Source: Opitutaceae bacterium (lineage in GTDB: Bacteria > Verrucomicrobiota > Verrucomicrobiia > Opitutales > Opitutaceae). From it: a stretch of DNA of 15,305 nt. Positions within the stretch are counted from its first letter, which is position 1. Each line of letters begins with the position of its first letter. Of this stretch, positions 13,585 to 15,305 are shown piece by piece. The notes beneath the pieces were generated by a model, which ran no database searches, was not told the DNA's origin, and worked only from the letters and a program-made list of their open reading frames with translations. Location: contig JANXSC010000260.1 in assembly GCA_025352845.1 (NCBI GenBank), positions 1 through 15,305 of the forward strand. Reading direction: 5' to 3'. Position numbers and translations under genes: made by a program.

Positions 13585-15222
13585 TCAATAACCCTTGAAG
13601 TGCTTCGGGTCCGCCGGGTCCTGATAGCGCGTCGTGTAGGTCTGGTTGCTCGCGGCAAGCTTCAGAAAGACATCCACCGGCACGATCTCCACGGGAGCGT
13701 CGAGTTGCTTGGTGATTTCGACGAGGCTGTTCACGTCGTTCGACTCGCGCACGTGCACGAGCAGGAAATAGGGCCGCTTCACATTGAGCGCGATCAACTC
13801 ATTGAGATCGGCGGCGACTTCCTCGCGCGGGCGGCGCGGGTCGATGTAGTAGTCGTAGGAAATCATCGGGCGCGTGTCGCGCAGGTCGCGCGTGCGCGCC
13901 GGACCGTAGCCGTTGATGAAACCGATCACGTCGGGGAAGGCGGCGTAGTAGCGGTCCACCGTTTCCTTGGTGAGGTCGGCGTTGCCGACGTTTCCGTCGG
14001 CGGCGGAGTTGTCCATGATTTCGAGAACGTGCTCGTCGAGCGTAGCCATGAGCTTGCGCGCCTCCGCCATGAGTGGCCCGAATTTGTCGGCGGGAATGTG
14101 GTTGGGATAGAGGTAGCCCGGGCCGGAGAGGCCGCCGATAAAGTAATCGTTCTTCGTCGCGCTCTCGTGGAAATACTCCAGCGCGGCCGGCGAAAACTTC
14201 GTCCAGTTCATCGTCACCTGCCAGCCGAAGGGCAACTTGCCGCGCCCGGGCTTCGTCCACACGCCGATGCCGATGCTGTCCGACTGCACGAAGGAGAGAT
14301 AAACCTTCTTCTCCGCCGTGAGCTTCGCGTCGCGCGCGACATGGTGGTTGTTCTCAAACTTAAAACCCGGCGTGAACGTGAACTGGCAGTTGAAGCTCAG
14401 GTTCGGCAAATTGTGCAGGCCCTCCATGCGCAGACCGAAACTCGAGAGCAGCGTGGTGTGCTGCTCCTCGGTGTCCTTGCCGTAGGAGTGCCAGCCAAAG
14501 ACAGTCCCGAGCGGCGCGAGTTCGGAGAAGAGTTTTTTCTCTAGCGCGACTTCCTCCGCGTGGATCGGATTCGCGGAGAGATCGTGGAAAAACATTTTCT
14601 GCCGCACGCCCCAGTCCGCCATCGCCGGCATCCGCACCGTGCCGACGTGTCCGCCCATAATCATAATCGATTCGTGCGTGCAGCGCGCCCAGTAGCGGGC
14701 GACGGCGTCGCGATAAATCTGCGCGTCGGTCTGGCCGGTGTAACGCCCGCGCAGGTCGTCGATTTTTTTAAGTCCGTGCTTTTCGACGAGCGCGACCTGC
14801 TCCGCCGTCACGACCACCGCGTCCTCGAGTCCCGCGATGGTGAACGCGACGTTCATCGACGCGCTGACCGCCGACTCCCAAATCACGTAGCCCTTCGCGT
14901 GACGCGCGAAGAGAGCCAAGGCCGCGTCCGCTGTTTTCACCTGGGTGAAAGCGACGCCGTGCTTGCGCTGATAAAACTCAAACAGCGGCTCCGTGATCTC
15001 CCACTGAAAATCTTTCGGATGCACCACGTAGAGCTGGGGCGACGCGCGATTCGCGAGTCCCTGCAAACTCACGAGCAGCACTTTTTCGGGCAAGCCTTTG
15101 GCGACCAGCCAATCGGAATCGAAGCGCATCACCCACGCTGCGCGCGGCGCCGGACTCTCCGCGGCGCGCGAGCTGAGAATGAGAAATGAGAGACCAACGA
15201 AGATGACGATGAATCGGCGCAT
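13585..15222 (-). CDS. Secreted GxGYxYP-family putative glycoside hydrolase
   Basis: This 545-aa protein has a signal peptide (MRRFIVIFVGLSFLILSSRA, cleavage around A20-A21). The family-defining motif GPGYLYP lies at 367-373, inside FIGGLSGPGYLYPNHIP. The N-terminal half (about 45-250) contains VLLVSLQGLANRASPQLYVV, matching the GxGYxYP N-terminal region. The C-terminal part carries MISYDYYIDPRRP and RPYFLLVHVRESNDVNSL. Family members occur in Bacteroidetes and Verrucomicrobia and are thought to be carbohydrate-active, but the substrate is not established. The start is well supported: AGGAGGGG lies 9 bases before ATG 15222. The stop codon of an upstream gene lies 3 bases before the ATG, indicating coupling. 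Confidence 0.92.
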   Translation of the reverse strand: MRRFIVIFVGLSFLILSSRAAESPAPRAAWVMRFDSDWLVAKGLPEKVLLVSLQGLANRASPQLYVVHPKDFQWEITEPLFEFYQRKHGVAFTQVKTADAALALFARHAKGYVIWESAVSASMNVAFTIAGLEDAVVVTAEQVALVEKHGLKKIDDLRGRYTGQTDAQIYRDAVARYWARCTHESIMIMGGHVGTVRMPAMADWGVRQKMFFHDLSANPIHAEEVALEKKLFSELAPLGTVFGWHSYGKDTEEQHTTLLSSFGLRMEGLHNLPNLSFNCQFTFTPGFKFENNHHVARDAKLTAEKKVYLSFVQSDSIGIGVWTKPGRGKLPFGWQVTMNWTKFSPAALEYFHESATKNDYFIGGLSGPGYLYPNHIPADKFGPLMAEARKLMATLDEHVLEIMDNSAADGNVGNADLTKETVDRYYAAFPDVIGFINGYGPARTRDLRDTRPMISYDYYIDPRRPREEVAADLNELIALNVKRPYFLLVHVRESNDVNSLVEITKQLDAPVEIVPVDVFLKLAASNQTYTTRYQDPADPKHFKGY

Positions 15223-15225
15223 GGT

Positions 15226-15305
15226 TTATTTCCCCTCCTGAATTTTGGTGAAGCGATAAACGAGTGGCTTTGCTCGCGTGCTGTGCAGTTCGATGAGTTG
15301 GAGTT
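15226..15305 (-). CDS. 3' end of upstream gene (partial)
   Basis: The frame from the window edge reads 25 residues ending LVYRFTKIQEGK and TAA (15228-15226). The other two minus-strand frames here read less like protein (Ser/Asn- and His/Thr-rich), and the stop placement 3 bases before the next ATG fits an operon junction. The AGGAGGGG ribosome site of the next gene is embedded in its last codons. Too little remains to name a family. It would be co-transcribed with the GxGYxYP gene. Confidence 0.6.
   Translation of the reverse strand, partial: LQLIELHSTRAKPLVYRFTKIQEGK
15232..15239 (-). promoter_or_regulatory. Strong Shine-Dalgarno of the GxGYxYP gene
   Basis: AGGAGGGG on the minus strand lies 9 bases before ATG 15222 and overlaps the last codons of the upstream partial gene. 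It is the best SD match in the window. Most other genes here show little or none, so this gene may be translated unusually well. Confidence 0.75.

Noticed and set aside
13351..14544. 397-codon + strand frame opposite the methyltransferase and GxGYxYP genes
   Set aside because: It spans the junction of two well-supported minus-strand genes and shows no motif.

Overview
The window is GC-rich, gene-dense bacterial chromosome. The gene content points to Verrucomicrobiota, most likely an Opitutaceae-like organism. The main reasons are a DUF1592-type cytochrome / DUF1552 Tat-protein pair of the kind abundant in Planctomycetes and Verrucomicrobia, and a secreted GxGYxYP-family protein. This assignment is inferred from protein families, not from a phylogenetic marker.

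Region 1 (1-2213, + strand) is an accessory island. It holds a Phd-type antitoxin / PIN toxin pair (149-813), a HicB/HicA pair (993-1418), and a decayed fic gene (about 1619-2213) that has lost its 5' part and carries a single-base frameshift. Three partial copies of one non-coding repeat lie before, between and after the two toxin-antitoxin (TA) modules (1-50, 841-940, 1441-1583). The layout reads repeat / TA / repeat / TA / repeat / fic remnant.

Region 2 (2283-7686) has three minus-strand genes. In transcription order they are a large di-haem-motif DUF1587/1595/1592/1588/1585 protein, a Tat-exported DUF1552 protein 22 bp downstream, and, after a possible terminator, a four-helix DUF2127 membrane protein. 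A small secreted protein with a Lys/Gly-rich tail is transcribed divergently and meets region 3 tail to tail.

Region 3 (7694-11875, minus strand) looks like a lysine-catabolism cluster. Its genes encode a 468-aa protein of unknown function with VOC-fold-like segments, a saccharopine dehydrogenase-family protein most like L-lysine 6-dehydrogenase, and an antiquitin-type (ALDH7) alpha-aminoadipate semialdehyde dehydrogenase. The last two could carry lysine to 2-aminoadipate. The first is a candidate for a later or accessory step.

Region 4 (11978-15305) contains a small two-helix membrane protein (+) ending in a strong hairpin, a SpoU/TrmH-family RNA 2'-O-methyltransferase (-), a secreted GxGYxYP protein (-) with a strong ribosome binding site, and the 3' end of a further upstream gene (-) cut by the window edge and apparently translationally coupled to the GxGYxYP gene. 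I saw no tRNA, rRNA, CRISPR array, transposase or phage gene. No gene-free stretch exceeds about 300 bases.
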